From positions 1 to 30,585 of IMG/VR virus record IMGVR_UViG_3300032220_000192: a stretch of DNA of 30,585 bases; one strand, 5' to 3'. The number at the start of each line of letters is the position of its first letter. Within the stretch, counting starts at the first letter, position 1. Below the pieces are notes generated by a model. The model was not told the DNA's origin and made no database searches. It saw nothing but the letters and a program-made list of their open reading frames with translations. The stretch comes from a virus. Of the stretch, positions 1 through 6,828 are shown one piece after another. The translations under genes and the position numbers were made by a program.

Positions 1-123
1 ATCTTTCTAGCTCCTCCAGGTCTTGGCGGAGTGTCGATTGCAGATTCGGTGACTTCGAAGAGTCCAGCATATTCACGAGAGATTGACTTGCTGACTGCAA
101 AAAAAAAGCATTAGCAGATTTAA
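1..123. repeat. Left copy of 123-bp direct terminal repeat
   Basis: Bases 1-123 are identical to 30463-30585, including the nine-A run at 99-107 (30561-30569). The repeat lies inside a coding sequence, and the reading frame continues from position 619 down to 1 and onward from 30462 when one copy is removed. This fits an assembler overlap on a circular or circularly permuted genome better than a true duplicated end. The unique length would be 30,462 bp. Confidence 0.95.
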
Positions 124-619
124 TTACTGACAAGGGAAGGAATCTAAATACCTTCTCTCTCTTCTTGGCTTCTTCTACAGAATACTTTTCCAGAACTATG
201 TAGTCTTCTGTTTCCTCTGCAATTGGTCTGTAGAGAATTGCTGCTATCTCTGCCAACCTGTTTTCTGGGCTTGCCCCAGTTGTGATTAAATCCAAGTCGA
301 TGAATTCTCCGACAGACATATCTTCGATGGAGGGCAGACCATATCTTTTCCCTGCAAACTCGATGACTGGGATAATCGATGTTGTCTGGTCAGAAGTTCC
401 CAGCAGGAGATCTTTTGTTTCATCCCAGAGAAAATACCAGTCTGAAAATTTAAGCTCCTTGAGGGTTTCTTTAGGGCACCCTGACAAGAACTCCACAATC
501 TCGTAGGGAGTTTCAGGGTCTTGGTTTTCTAGCATTGCCAGGACTTCTTTGTAGTTCTGGAGGGTAACGTCTTTGACTTCGTACTCTTCCCTGCCTATCT
601 TGAATTCTATTTTTTTCAT
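1..619 (-). CDS. Tail assembly chaperone-like protein, N-terminal part (continues across the circular join)
   Basis: The ATG at 619-617 overlaps the stop of the preceding gene as ATGA. The frame stays open to the window edge and continues at the right end of the window (30585 downward), because the ends are the same sequence. The N-terminal 173 codons read as an acidic protein beginning MKKIEFKIGREEYEVKDVTL. At 107-99 the minus strand has a nine-T run. A -1 shift there gives a 266-residue product whose stop overlaps the next start as ATGA; without a shift the product is 254 residues. Position (after the head-tail joining genes, two genes ahead of the tape measure operon), size and a slippery run are those expected of a tail assembly chaperone, which in many siphoviruses is made in a short and a frameshifted long form. 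The family assignment is inference from context; the gene itself is certain. Confidence 0.8.
   Translation of the reverse strand, partial: MKKIEFKIGREEYEVKDVTLQNYKEVLAMLENQDPETPYEIVEFLSGCPKETLKELKFSDWYFLWDETKDLLLGTSDQTTSIIPVIEFAGKRYGLPSIEDMSVGEFIDLDLITTGASPENRLAEIAAILYRPIAEETEDYIVLEKYSVEEAKKREKVFRFLPLSVIKSANAFFLQSASQSLVNMLDSSKSPNLQSTLRQDLEELER
99..107 (-). other. Slippery T9 run, probable -1 frameshift site
   Basis: On the minus strand the chaperone gene reads GCT TTT TTT TTG CAG. The heptamer T-TTT-TTT fits the X-XXY-YYZ rule for -1 slippage. After slipping, the frame stays open for 93 codons to a TGA at 30284-30282, which overlaps the ATG of the next gene. The same run appears as 30561-30569 in the right repeat copy. 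A miscounted homopolymer (ten T instead of nine) or transcriptional slippage would give the same protein. Confidence 0.7.
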
Positions 620-990
620 AAATCTATTTCCTTTTCGATTTCTTTATCAAACTCTTCTTCGAAGATCATCTGGAGTCTTTCTAGCTGGCCGTCGTTTAAA
701 CTGGACCAGAATCTAGGAATAATTCCCCCTTGACCTTTGCCTGGATTTGGGTTAAACGGACCAGACTCTGAAGCTCTATAACTTCTAGTTCCAAAGTCGG
801 TAAAGTCTCCATAAGATGTGGGATCATTTAGCACCAGTGCAACTATGTCTCCTGTTCTCTGTCCAATCACAGACACAGATCTCTGCAGATTGCCCGTCTT
901 GTAGGCGGAGATGCCAATCTGATCTTTGACAATCAGGGTGGCCATCCTTTCTGTTATCAGCATTGCATTCTGTAGAGGATCGTTTGCCAT
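616..990 (-). CDS. Tail completion / head-tail joining protein, HK97 gp10-like
   Basis: This 124-residue protein carries the pattern of the HK97 gp10-like neck proteins: an N-terminal helix, a segment rich in arginine and glycine (ISAYKTGNLQRSVSV, about residues 28-42), a central aspartate/glycine-rich beta region with YGDFTDFGTRS (about 60-70), and an acidic helical C-terminus. Such proteins sit at the head-tail interface or cap the tail. It lies between another neck-type gene (1 bp overlap with its stop at 990) and the chaperone gene (ATGA overlap at 616-619), so the three are probably translated in a coupled way. The assignment is by pattern and position, not by a search. Confidence 0.65.
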   Translation of the reverse strand: MANDPLQNAMLITERMATLIVKDQIGISAYKTGNLQRSVSVIGQRTGDIVALVLNDPTSYGDFTDFGTRSYRASESGPFNPNPGKGQGGIIPRFWSSLNDGQLERLQMIFEEEFDKEIEKEIDL

Positions 991-1460
991 TAGTTAAACG
1001 CGGCGTCGCAAAGGTTGAACGGTGACATAATCAACACGTTAATCTCTGCTGTCCAGCCGGCTAGGTTGTTATTAAATTTTTCCACAAAGGGCACCATTCT
1101 GATTGGGGTTTCTACATCCCAGTCCACTTGGCTTGGAGGAGTCATGATAATCTTAGAAAAGATGTCTTGCATAATCATCAGAGTTTCGTTGTGGACATTT
1201 CTCTGCAGGTCCTCTTCGTTCTTGGCTATATCTGCTACGATCAGAGAGAAGCCTAGAACCATCTTACCAAACCTGTCCATCGAAGATGCTCTTGGAATCA
1301 AGAAGACAAACGGGTACCTTTGGAAGGTCTCTGTGTTTGTCTGGATGTCTACGTCGGACATCTCCCCTACCTGAAAGTGTTTCACAGACATTTGGGACAG
1401 ACAGATCTGCTCGAATGCCTCGATCAGCTGTTTATAAGTGGTTGGTGTAACTAGTGCCAT
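990..1460 (-). CDS. Tail terminator-like neck protein
   Basis: This 156-residue protein starts MALVTPTTYKQLIEAFEQIC and alternates amphipathic helices with beta strands. It looks like the tail-terminator/minor tail proteins that follow gp10-like or connector genes in siphoviruses. It is the first gene after the large terminase and is preceded by one of the seven late promoter elements (1467-1493). The ATG lies 6 nt from the second box, so the mRNA may start at or very close to the start codon. The end overlaps the next start at 990. The role is inferred from size and neighbours. Confidence 0.5.
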   Translation of the reverse strand: MALVTPTTYKQLIEAFEQICLSQMSVKHFQVGEMSDVDIQTNTETFQRYPFVFLIPRASSMDRFGKMVLGFSLIVADIAKNEEDLQRNVHNETLMIMQDIFSKIIMTPPSQVDWDVETPIRMVPFVEKFNNNLAGWTAEINVLIMSPFNLCDAAFN

Positions 1461-1466
1461 TTGTTA

Positions 1467-1493
1467 TAAGTATGATTTAGTTGAATTCTGCCG
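1467..1493 (-). promoter_or_regulatory. Putative phage late promoter 1
   Basis: The minus strand shows CGGCAG (1493-1488), 12 nt, then TCATACTTA (1475-1467), then 6 nt and the ATG at 1460. The upstream box lies within the last codons of the large terminase gene. It matches six other copies with identical 12-nt spacing. Confidence 0.75.
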
Positions 1494-2718
1494 AAGGTGT
1501 TTGTCTGCCCGAGTAGACCCCATACTTCTTGCCCTCCGCCTTGAGCATCAGAACAGCATAGCGCAGGGAGTCCATCGCGTGATTCCAGTCGTCGATGGGC
1601 TTATCTGTCCCGCTTCGGTAGGCGTAGTTGTAGTACTCTTGGATTAGATTGGTAGATTCTGGATGGACAAAGACCTGGAAGGTTCTTACACGGTCGATTC
1701 CGGCCCTGATTGAATCTGGACCTTTGGCCGTTGGCCTTATGTTTCTATAGCCCATCCGCCTAATCGTCTCTATAGCCTTGGGCTCTGCTGAGTCTGCATA
1801 GATCACTGCGTCCCTTGGAATCCCCAGTTTAACCATGCGGTCGAAGATATCTTCGTTAGTTAGCCCCGTCTGGTAGAGAAGCTCTTCCACCCAGAGGGTT
1901 TTAGACTTCTTTCTTACCTTCAGGAGAACAGTAGGATCTGAGGCGAACCCCCAGTCCATCCCATAGACCACCTCGGCTTCTGGGTCGGGCTGAAAGTCAA
2001 AGTGCCAACCCTTGAAGACCTGCCCTTCTCCAATGTCTCTCCACTCGCCCAGGATGTGGTGTGCAAAGTAGTCCTCGTCTTCTTCTCGGAGGGCTTCCCA
2101 TTCGGCAACCTTAGTTGGGTCCAAGTTTTCTGCGTTGTCTAAGTAGGTGGTGTGTAGATACCCGTGTGTGCTAAGCCACTTAGGGTTGGCTTGGCCATCT
2201 GGCAGATAGAAGCGTTTGAACAGCCAGTGCGACTTAGAAGTCGGGTTAAACAGAACAAAGATTCTCCTCTCTGTTCCCTTCTGTCTAAAAGAATCCACCA
2301 GCTTTAGGTATTCCTCTTCGCTTGGTAATTCTGTGGCTTCGTCTATTAGCAGGTGGGTAACCCTAGCTAAACCTTTCGACTTAGCCGTGATTGTGCCCTC
2401 TGCCAACTTCATAGCGTGGGTCAGAATCATGTTGTCGTTCCGCTTGTTCCTGATCTCGTCCCCTTTAATCTCTAAGTAGCCAGTAAGTCCCCACTGACCA
2501 ATAAGGTCTAAGATGTCTCGGTAGATGGAGTTGGTCAAGGCCTTGCTTGTATACCTGGCTATTACCCCTCTGAAATACTCTGGCTGCATTAGCCTCATTA
2601 GAAAGTAGGCTGCAATGTTCGTAGACTTACCTGATGCACGACCTCCGCTTATGACCCAGTAGGTCTTGTCCTCGTAGAAGATTGGGGCGTAGGCTGGCAG
2701 GAAAGCAAATGCAGACAT
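1477..2718 (-). CDS. terL: Terminase large subunit
   Basis: This is the packaging motor ATPase and headful/end-cutting nuclease. The 413-residue protein has a Walker A motif GGRASGKST (about 25-33), a Walker B motif LLIDEATE (about 123-130), and an RNase H-like nuclease with acidic residues in GMDWGFASDPT (about 253-263), IYADSAEP (about 306-313) and DDWNHAMDSLRYAV (about 376-389). The arrangement resembles the Terminase_3/PBSX-type group. The length is normal for the family and all expected catalytic acids are present. Its ATG overlaps the stop of the small subunit as TAATG. The stop is followed at once by a late promoter element, whose upstream box is embedded in the final codons. Confidence 0.95.
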   Translation of the reverse strand: MSAFAFLPAYAPIFYEDKTYWVISGGRASGKSTNIAAYFLMRLMQPEYFRGVIARYTSKALTNSIYRDILDLIGQWGLTGYLEIKGDEIRNKRNDNMILTHAMKLAEGTITAKSKGLARVTHLLIDEATELPSEEEYLKLVDSFRQKGTERRIFVLFNPTSKSHWLFKRFYLPDGQANPKWLSTHGYLHTTYLDNAENLDPTKVAEWEALREEDEDYFAHHILGEWRDIGEGQVFKGWHFDFQPDPEAEVVYGMDWGFASDPTVLLKVRKKSKTLWVEELLYQTGLTNEDIFDRMVKLGIPRDAVIYADSAEPKAIETIRRMGYRNIRPTAKGPDSIRAGIDRVRTFQVFVHPESTNLIQEYYNYAYRSGTDKPIDDWNHAMDSLRYAVLMLKAEGKKYGVYSGRQTPSAEFN

Positions 2719-3032
2719 TAGTCTTCCCTAGGTTGTGGTGGCGGTAGGATAATCTGAACGGGTTCTATATTGGACCCATCTGCGTTCTGCAAAGCAGTCA
2801 CAGTTAAATCTGGGAGAAACTTCTGGGACAACTTAGTTAGCACCTGAACATAGTCTTTAGGGCTTTCCACTCTTAGTTGTTCTAGGGCAGCCTTGAAGTT
2901 CTCCTGCTCTGCCTCCAAGATGTTAGCAAAGAGTTCTCTGACCATTGTTGTAGTCCGGTTGGGGTTTCCCGGTGGTCTACCTGCTGGGTTTCCTGACTGG
3001 CCAGGCTGAAATAAGTGATTCCTGTTTTCCAT
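2718..3032 (-). CDS. Terminase small subunit-like protein (DUF5681-like N-terminus)
   Basis: This is a 104-residue protein whose N-terminus FQPGQSGNPAGRPPGNPNR (about 8-26) is the glycine/proline-rich motif typical of DUF5681-type phage proteins that often stand in for the small terminase. A helical middle and a proline-rich C-terminus follow. It directly precedes the large terminase with a TAATG overlap, the standard place for the DNA-recognition subunit. The DNA-binding role is inferred. Two copies of an 11-bp repeat lie just upstream and may be an operator or recognition site. Confidence 0.65.
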   Translation of the reverse strand: MENRNHLFQPGQSGNPAGRPPGNPNRTTTMVRELFANILEAEQENFKAALEQLRVESPKDYVQVLTKLSQKFLPDLTVTALQNADGSNIEPVQIILPPPQPRED

Positions 3033-3045
3033 TTGTTATTATCAG

Positions 3046-3079
3046 TTTACTTTACAAATTAGTAAGCTTTTACTTTACA
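3046..3079. repeat. Two 11-bp direct repeats upstream of the small terminase gene
   Basis: The sequence TTTACTTTACA occurs at 3046-3056 and 3069-3079, 23 bp apart, just ahead of the small terminase start at 3032. The second copy covers the stop of the preceding gene. About two helical turns separate the copies, which would suit a dimeric DNA-binding protein. The function is unknown. Confidence 0.5.
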
Positions 3080-3276
3080 TATTGTAAAAACATCTTCTTG
3101 ACCCTTGTCACTACCGCTCTTCTGCAAGAGCCGCAGCCGGTGTCTCTTCTATTCTCCCCTGTTTCTAAGTTGAAGATAGCATAAGCAACTGCAACCTCTT
3201 CAGGCTGCCAGATCTTCTTGTCCGTCTCGAACCAGCTTTTGTGCTGGTCGAATAGTGCTTTTACCCTCTCGTTCAT
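3070..3276 (-). CDS. Small hypothetical protein with GCGSC motif
   Basis: This 68-residue basic protein contains TGCGSCRRAVVTRVKK (about 46-61), a paired-cysteine motif followed by a positively charged helix. Its start overlaps the stop of the membrane-protein gene (TAATG) and it ends 38 bp before the small terminase. I recall no certain function. Small CxSC proteins near the terminase are common in phages of Bacteroidota, but whether they bind metal or DNA is not shown here. Confidence 0.7.
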   Translation of the reverse strand: MNERVKALFDQHKSWFETDKKIWQPEEVAVAYAIFNLETGENRRDTGCGSCRRAVVTRVKKMFLQYVK

Positions 3277-3548
3277 TAGAATAGTTTGGTGTGAATCTTA
3301 TCTGCCTCGTTACAGAGCCATCCTGTCATTAACGCTATCGGTATCGCTATCATCCAAGGTGTATGTAGAATCGGCAGATGCATTACTAAGCTCATCCAAA
3401 ACCCCAAGCATGTGGCGCACGTTAGAGGCGGTGAGTTCAGCCCGAGCTTCTTCAGGATCCAGATATAGGGTTGTGAGTTCAGGACTGGGGGTATTGCCGT
3501 TGCAAGAACTGCAGCCTGTAGAATTAGGTTCAGTAGTGAAAAATTCAT
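3276..3548 (-). CDS. Small membrane protein with CATCLGFW motif (holin candidate)
   Basis: This 90-residue protein has about three hydrophobic segments (roughly residues 4-24, 43-63 and 66-82). The motif CATCLGFWMSL between the first two matches the CxxCxGFW signature of small phage and bacterial membrane proteins (DUF1360-like). It is the only clear multi-pass small membrane protein in the window, which makes it the best holin candidate, though it sits before the terminase rather than beside an endolysin. It shares most of its DNA with another ORF in a different frame (3310-3684). Its TAATG link to the following gene supports this frame. Confidence 0.7.
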   Translation of the reverse strand: MNFSLLNLILQAAVLATAIPPVLNSQPYIWILKKLGLNSPPLTCATCLGFWMSLVMHLPILHTPWMIAIPIALMTGWLCNEADKIHTKLF

Positions 3549-3684
3549 TGATGATTTCTATTTTAGTTGTTTGTTTTAGTTTTAGACGTTCCCTCTGTCT
3601 CATCACGTCTCTCGTCATTCTGCTCTCTTCCGTCACGAAGTAGATCTCCGTGCCCTTGAATTTCCATTTGATTTGTTTGGTCAT
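3310..3684 (-). CDS. Hypothetical protein overlapping two neighbours in other frames
   Basis: This 124-residue ORF starts MTKQIKWKFKGTEIYFVTEE and contains GCSSCNGN (about 57-64), a paired-cysteine motif like the one in the 68-residue protein downstream. The first 121 bp overlap the charged 3' end of the sigma-like gene, and about 239 bp overlap the membrane-protein gene. The N-terminal half reads like a real beta-rich protein. The C-terminal half is acidic and low in pattern, and may be only the read-through of another gene's DNA. Either a genuine overprinted gene or a partly spurious extension is possible. Confidence 0.45.
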   Translation of the reverse strand: MTKQIKWKFKGTEIYFVTEESRMTRDVMRQRERLKLKQTTKIEIINEFFTTEPNSTGCSSCNGNTPSPELTTLYLDPEEARAELTASNVRHMLGVLDELSNASADSTYTLDDSDTDSVNDRMAL

Positions 3685-4237
3685 TGTGTTTTGTTTTTAT
3701 TTCTGTCGCAGTCCTAACATGTCTCCGAATCCTGTTGATTGTGAGGGAGACTGAAGTTCTGGGTATTTGAGTTGCCCTAGCCAACGATGAAACTGTGTGG
3801 TTCTCGCTAAGGAAGGTTTCGAATAACTTTCTGTCGTACCAGGGGAGTTTAGCAAGTTCTTCTCGGACTCGATCTGCCCGCTCCATGAACTCTGGATCCT
3901 CTTCGTAGATCTCGTCTGCAAATTTGTCTGTGATTTCATCGTTGTGTTTTCTATAAGTATGAAAGAACTCAGAAGTGGTAGACCGCCATTGGTTCATGAT
4001 TATGCGAACAATGTAGAATCTTCCACCACCCGAAGCTACTATGGTCAAACAGTCTTTCTTCCTTAGGAATTCTTCAAGACAGAAGTGAAGTAGTTCTTCA
4101 GACAGATCGCTGTTGTTGGAGATGCGAGTAGCAGCGGTCAGTAGCTCCCCGTAGTTCTCCCGCATAAACTGATCTATCGTCACGTTCCACTTTAGTCTAT
4201 TTGAAAGATGTCCTCTGGACCTGTTGAACCTTCGCAT
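3563..4237 (-). CDS. Sigma-70/ECF-like RNA polymerase sigma factor, candidate late regulator
   Basis: The 224-residue protein has two helical domains resembling sigma regions 2 and 4. The first (about 23-95) includes YGELLTAATRIS and a stretch with FYIVRIIMNQWRSTTSEFF. The second (about 127-175) contains LPWYDRKLFETFL and an HTH with ATQIPRTSVSLTINRIRRHVR. The spacing fits a group of small sigma-like proteins seen in Bacteroidota phages. A charged tail (about 180-224) overlaps the next ORF and may be dispensable. The start at 4237 overlaps the preceding gene by 46 bp; a later start (GTG near codon 19, or ATG at codon 25) is also possible. It lies last in the early/middle operon before the structural genes, so it is the natural candidate to recognise the seven late promoter elements. 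That link is inference. Confidence 0.7.
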   Translation of the reverse strand: MRRFNRSRGHLSNRLKWNVTIDQFMRENYGELLTAATRISNNSDLSEELLHFCLEEFLRKKDCLTIVASGGGRFYIVRIIMNQWRSTTSEFFHTYRKHNDEITDKFADEIYEEDPEFMERADRVREELAKLPWYDRKLFETFLSENHTVSSLARATQIPRTSVSLTINRIRRHVRTATEIKTKHNDQTNQMEIQGHGDLLRDGREQNDERRDETEGTSKTKTNN

Positions 4238-4533
4238 GCATCTTTAACGTCCGAGAAGGTAAAAGAAAGAGATCTAGCCCCACCTTGAAATCCACGATTG
4301 ATCGAAATGTAACCCTTCATCTGTAGAAGATTAAGGGTTGTGAAAATATCATTGGGCTGGACATTGAGTTTGAATGCTAGCCACTGGTCGCTGGAGAAGC
4401 AGCATCGATTCTGGATCGACCAGCTGAACACGTAGTTCAGAAGCATCTTCTCCATAAAGGAAAGTCCTTCTTCTCTAAAGATCCATGGGTCTATTCTCCA
4501 GAGGATCGCAGCTTCTGTTCTATCGTCTGCCAT
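4192..4533 (-). CDS. Hypothetical winged-helix-like protein
   Basis: This 113-residue protein has a helix-rich region LSFMEKMLLNYVFSW (about 24-38), then a segment with SSDQWLAFKLNVQPNDIFTTLNLLQMKGYISI. This has the feel of a winged-helix DNA-binding fold (recognition helix, then a strand ending KGYI). It starts with a TAATG overlap to the preceding 70-residue gene and ends within the sigma-like gene. A transcriptional or replication accessory role is plausible but not shown. Confidence 0.6.
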   Translation of the reverse strand: MADDRTEAAILWRIDPWIFREEGLSFMEKMLLNYVFSWSIQNRCCFSSDQWLAFKLNVQPNDIFTTLNLLQMKGYISINRGFQGGARSLSFTFSDVKDACEGSTGPEDIFQID

Positions 4534-4745
4534 TACTCTGCTCCTATCATTTTACCTAGTGCGTCCAGGGTGCACGCTGTCCAGATCTGATTTTCCAACC
4601 TTATTGGATCGTGTCCAAGTACGACTACATTCCCCGAAGGGGTTAACTTTACTTCTTGAATCAACCACTCACGTCCTTCGACTGTTAGGTAAATTCCATC
4701 GGGCCTATTCAGCCTCTGTTTTTGGGTTCTTACTACAAATGCCAT
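4533..4745 (-). CDS. Small hypothetical protein
   Basis: This 70-residue protein starts MAFVVRTQKQRLNRPDGIYL and appears to be a compact alpha/beta domain without transmembrane segments or cysteine pairs. It lies 2 bp after the preceding 69-residue gene and overlaps the next start by TAATG, so it belongs to the same tight operon. No function is recognised. The tight coupling on both sides is the main support that it is a real gene. Confidence 0.65.
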   Translation of the reverse strand: MAFVVRTQKQRLNRPDGIYLTVEGREWLIQEVKLTPSGNVVVLGHDPIRLENQIWTACTLDALGKMIGAE

Positions 4746-4747
4746 TA

Positions 4748-4957
4748 CTATTTTTCCTCTCTTGTTATAGTTAATCGGTCCGCCTTTGTTCCCTCGACAA
4801 TGACTTCGTCGAAGTGTCCCATGTTTACATTCATCCAGACTCCTCTCTCGTCGTTGTAGAAGCTGGCCATTAGGAAACCCAAGGCAGTGATGTAGGTTCT
4901 GTCTAAAATCCAGATGCCTTCATAGCCGTCGATCGTGTAAGTTAGTTTCTTTTCCAT
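4748..4957 (-). CDS. Small hypothetical protein
   Basis: This 69-residue protein starts MEKKLTYTIDGYEGIWILDR and is rich in beta-strand patterns and aromatics, with no membrane segment. It follows the helicase gene after a 33-bp AT-rich gap and has an A-rich leader instead of a Shine-Dalgarno sequence. It is separated from the next gene by only 2 bp. I cannot assign a function. Confidence 0.65.
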   Translation of the reverse strand: MEKKLTYTIDGYEGIWILDRTYITALGFLMASFYNDERGVWMNVNMGHFDEVIVEGTKADRLTITREEK

Positions 4958-4990
4958 ATTGTATATATCTTTTTTAATTTAGAACTGAAA

Positions 4991-6391
4991 TTAAATTTCA
5001 ACTGAAACTGGAGTTAACTTATCTGTAGCTGGGCTATAAACCAAAGTGAACGTTGTGTTCTTAAGAGAACCGTTGGGTCTATATTTACCAACTGTCATGA
5101 CAGTCTTTAGCTCTTCTGTCATTGGTTCTTTCCAAGTGTGACACAGAAATACATTAGACGCCTTCTTGGCCGAGTCGATTGAACCTGCTAAATCAGCCAT
5201 TGTTGGGGAGGTGTTTTGTAGGCCTGTTCGATTATACTGTTGAGGGATAAACACGTGCCAGTTGTTGTCTTCTGCTGCCTTCTGAATTTCTTTGTAGATC
5301 TGTCTCTTGTTGATCCAGTCCTGGTCAGAAGACTTTGTTGGATCCATTTCGTCCGGGTAGTCGAAGAACACTGCATCGAAGGGAATCCCAACCTGCTTTT
5401 CCACGTCTTTAATCTGCTGAAGGGTATCGTTAAACTTGTTGCCTGAACCTGCAAAGAAGATCTTTGGTTGGAGAATAGTGGTAGTTCTAGACACATCGTT
5501 CTGGAAATGAGTCCACTTCTGGATTTTCTCTTGCTTGGTTAAACTTGCCCATCTAGACTTTGTTATGTCGTACATTGGGGTGTACACCTTCTGAAAGAGA
5601 GAAAGGATAGACCCTTCCGTTCCGATGATGGCCACATGATAGCCAGCCTTACACAGGGAACCCCCTATGTTGCAGCAGAGGGTAGACTTACCTTCTCCAG
5701 TTCCAAGCACGAACAAAGTCATCTGACCTTTTTCCCAAGGACCAGATTTGCTTTCGTCGTTGTACAGATGTTCGTTGAACACAGACCATTCTGGATCCAT
5801 CTTTAAGAATTCCCTCTGAAGAGAATCGTCTTCGGGTAGTAGTTCTAAACACCAGTGAGAAAAGTCTGCTGCAGAAGTTTCCTTCTCGTCGGGTATCTTT
5901 GTCTCCAGAAAGAGTTTGGTCATCTCCTGAGCCTGTGCAAGGATATCCCCTTCGTTAGCAGTCTTTGCTCTAACAACAGAAACCCATAGGTCTCTAGCTA
6001 TGACTTTCATCTTGAGAATAGAATTGGTGTATTTAGACAGAAGGACGTAATCTAAACCATCGATCGGAGTCCAGAGTATATTATCCAATTGCTGAAGAGT
6101 TAGATCGGTATGTTTGGGCTCCTCCTGTATGAATCTTGCCAACTGATCCCTATCATCAGAAGTAGGGTAGGTCTTGTAAATCAGATAGTAGTTCTGAACA
6201 ACTTCAGCAAACTTTTGAACTGCTGAAACTGATTCTGGTGCATCGTGATTAAACACATCTCCTGCAAACAGAAGAGGTTGAAAGTGATTTAGATGGATTT
6301 TGTTATCCAGGATAAACTTTGCCACTTCTTCGACGTGAAACAGAGTGGGCTTGAGTTGGGTTTCTTTAGATTGTTTATAGGGTATTTTCAT
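4991..6391 (-). CDS. DnaB-like replicative helicase
   Basis: The 466-residue protein has an N-terminal helical region of about 200 residues and a RecA-like motor domain. Walker A is GTGEGKST (about 230-237), Walker B is VFFDYPDEM (about 341-349), and FIPQQYNR (about 381-388) looks like the H3 glutamine motif. This is the layout of DnaB-family hexameric helicases, which unwind DNA at the replication fork. No primase, polymerase or clamp is visible in the window, so replication probably recruits host enzymes. The gene follows a small HTH protein that may load it or bind an origin; that is inference. Confidence 0.85.
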   Translation of the reverse strand: MKIPYKQSKETQLKPTLFHVEEVAKFILDNKIHLNHFQPLLFAGDVFNHDAPESVSAVQKFAEVVQNYYLIYKTYPTSDDRDQLARFIQEEPKHTDLTLQQLDNILWTPIDGLDYVLLSKYTNSILKMKVIARDLWVSVVRAKTANEGDILAQAQEMTKLFLETKIPDEKETSAADFSHWCLELLPEDDSLQREFLKMDPEWSVFNEHLYNDESKSGPWEKGQMTLFVLGTGEGKSTLCCNIGGSLCKAGYHVAIIGTEGSILSLFQKVYTPMYDITKSRWASLTKQEKIQKWTHFQNDVSRTTTILQPKIFFAGSGNKFNDTLQQIKDVEKQVGIPFDAVFFDYPDEMDPTKSSDQDWINKRQIYKEIQKAAEDNNWHVFIPQQYNRTGLQNTSPTMADLAGSIDSAKKASNVFLCHTWKEPMTEELKTVMTVGKYRPNGSLKNTTFTLVYSPATDKLTPVSVEI

Positions 6392-6402
6392 TAGATTAAA
6401 AC

Positions 6403-6828
6403 TTATTTTTCATTAGGTGTAGATTCATTAGAATCTTGTGTAGAAGAGGGGGATGGTTTCGACCAGACCACTCTTCTCTGTCTCTCTTTAGAGAGACTAT
6501 TATATGTGGACACTGTTGTCTCCCCTTTTTGCATATTTTTGTCCTCCCCCTTTATGACTATTTGTGGGTAGATTTTTCTGGATAAACCTTCGTTAAAAGT
6601 CTTCACCAGAGTTTTGTTTTTTAGCTCTTTTAGGTTTCTTCTTACAGTTCTTTCTGTCGTTCCCAGCCATTCAGCCAAGGTTTCGTTGGTCGCATAGCAA
6701 TAGCCCTCTTTGTTTACTTTGGAGAGGACTATTGCATAGAGTGTTCTTGCAGCAGTAGACAGTTCTGGATTATATAGAACTTCTAAAGGAATTTGTGCAA
6801 AGGGAACAACCTTAGGGCTTTTGGACAT
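6403..6828 (-). CDS. Winged helix-turn-helix protein, possible replication initiator/loader
   Basis: This 141-residue protein has a clear N-terminal winged-helix pattern: LSTAARTLYAIVLSKVNKEG, then a second helix ATNETLAEWLGTTERTVRRN (about 46-65). This matches the HTH_36-like domain found in plasmid and phage replication proteins. The C-terminal 40 residues are polar and probably disordered. It lies 11 bp upstream of the helicase and overlaps the preceding gene by 17 bp. The pairing of an HTH_36-like protein and a DnaB-like helicase suggests origin binding or helicase loading, or a transcription role. Confidence 0.75.
   Translation of the reverse strand: MSKSPKVVPFAQIPLEVLYNPELSTAARTLYAIVLSKVNKEGYCYATNETLAEWLGTTERTVRRNLKELKNKTLVKTFNEGLSRKIYPQIVIKGEDKNMQKGETTVSTYNSLSKERQRRVVWSKPSPSSTQDSNESTPNEK

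Noticed and set aside
286-498. 70-codon leftward ORF
   Set aside because: It lies within the chaperone gene in another frame.
3954-3980. A further TCATACTTA (minus strand) within the sigma-like gene
   Set aside because: The 12-nt spacer is followed upstream by TACCAC, which lacks the two guanines of TGNCAG, and no start codon lies 6-7 nt downstream. It encodes ordinary residues (FHTYR), so it may be chance.
4986-5000. Palindrome TGAAATTAAATTTCA at the helicase stop
   Set aside because: Too AT-rich and short for a terminator with no T-tract; in an AT-rich gap it may be chance.
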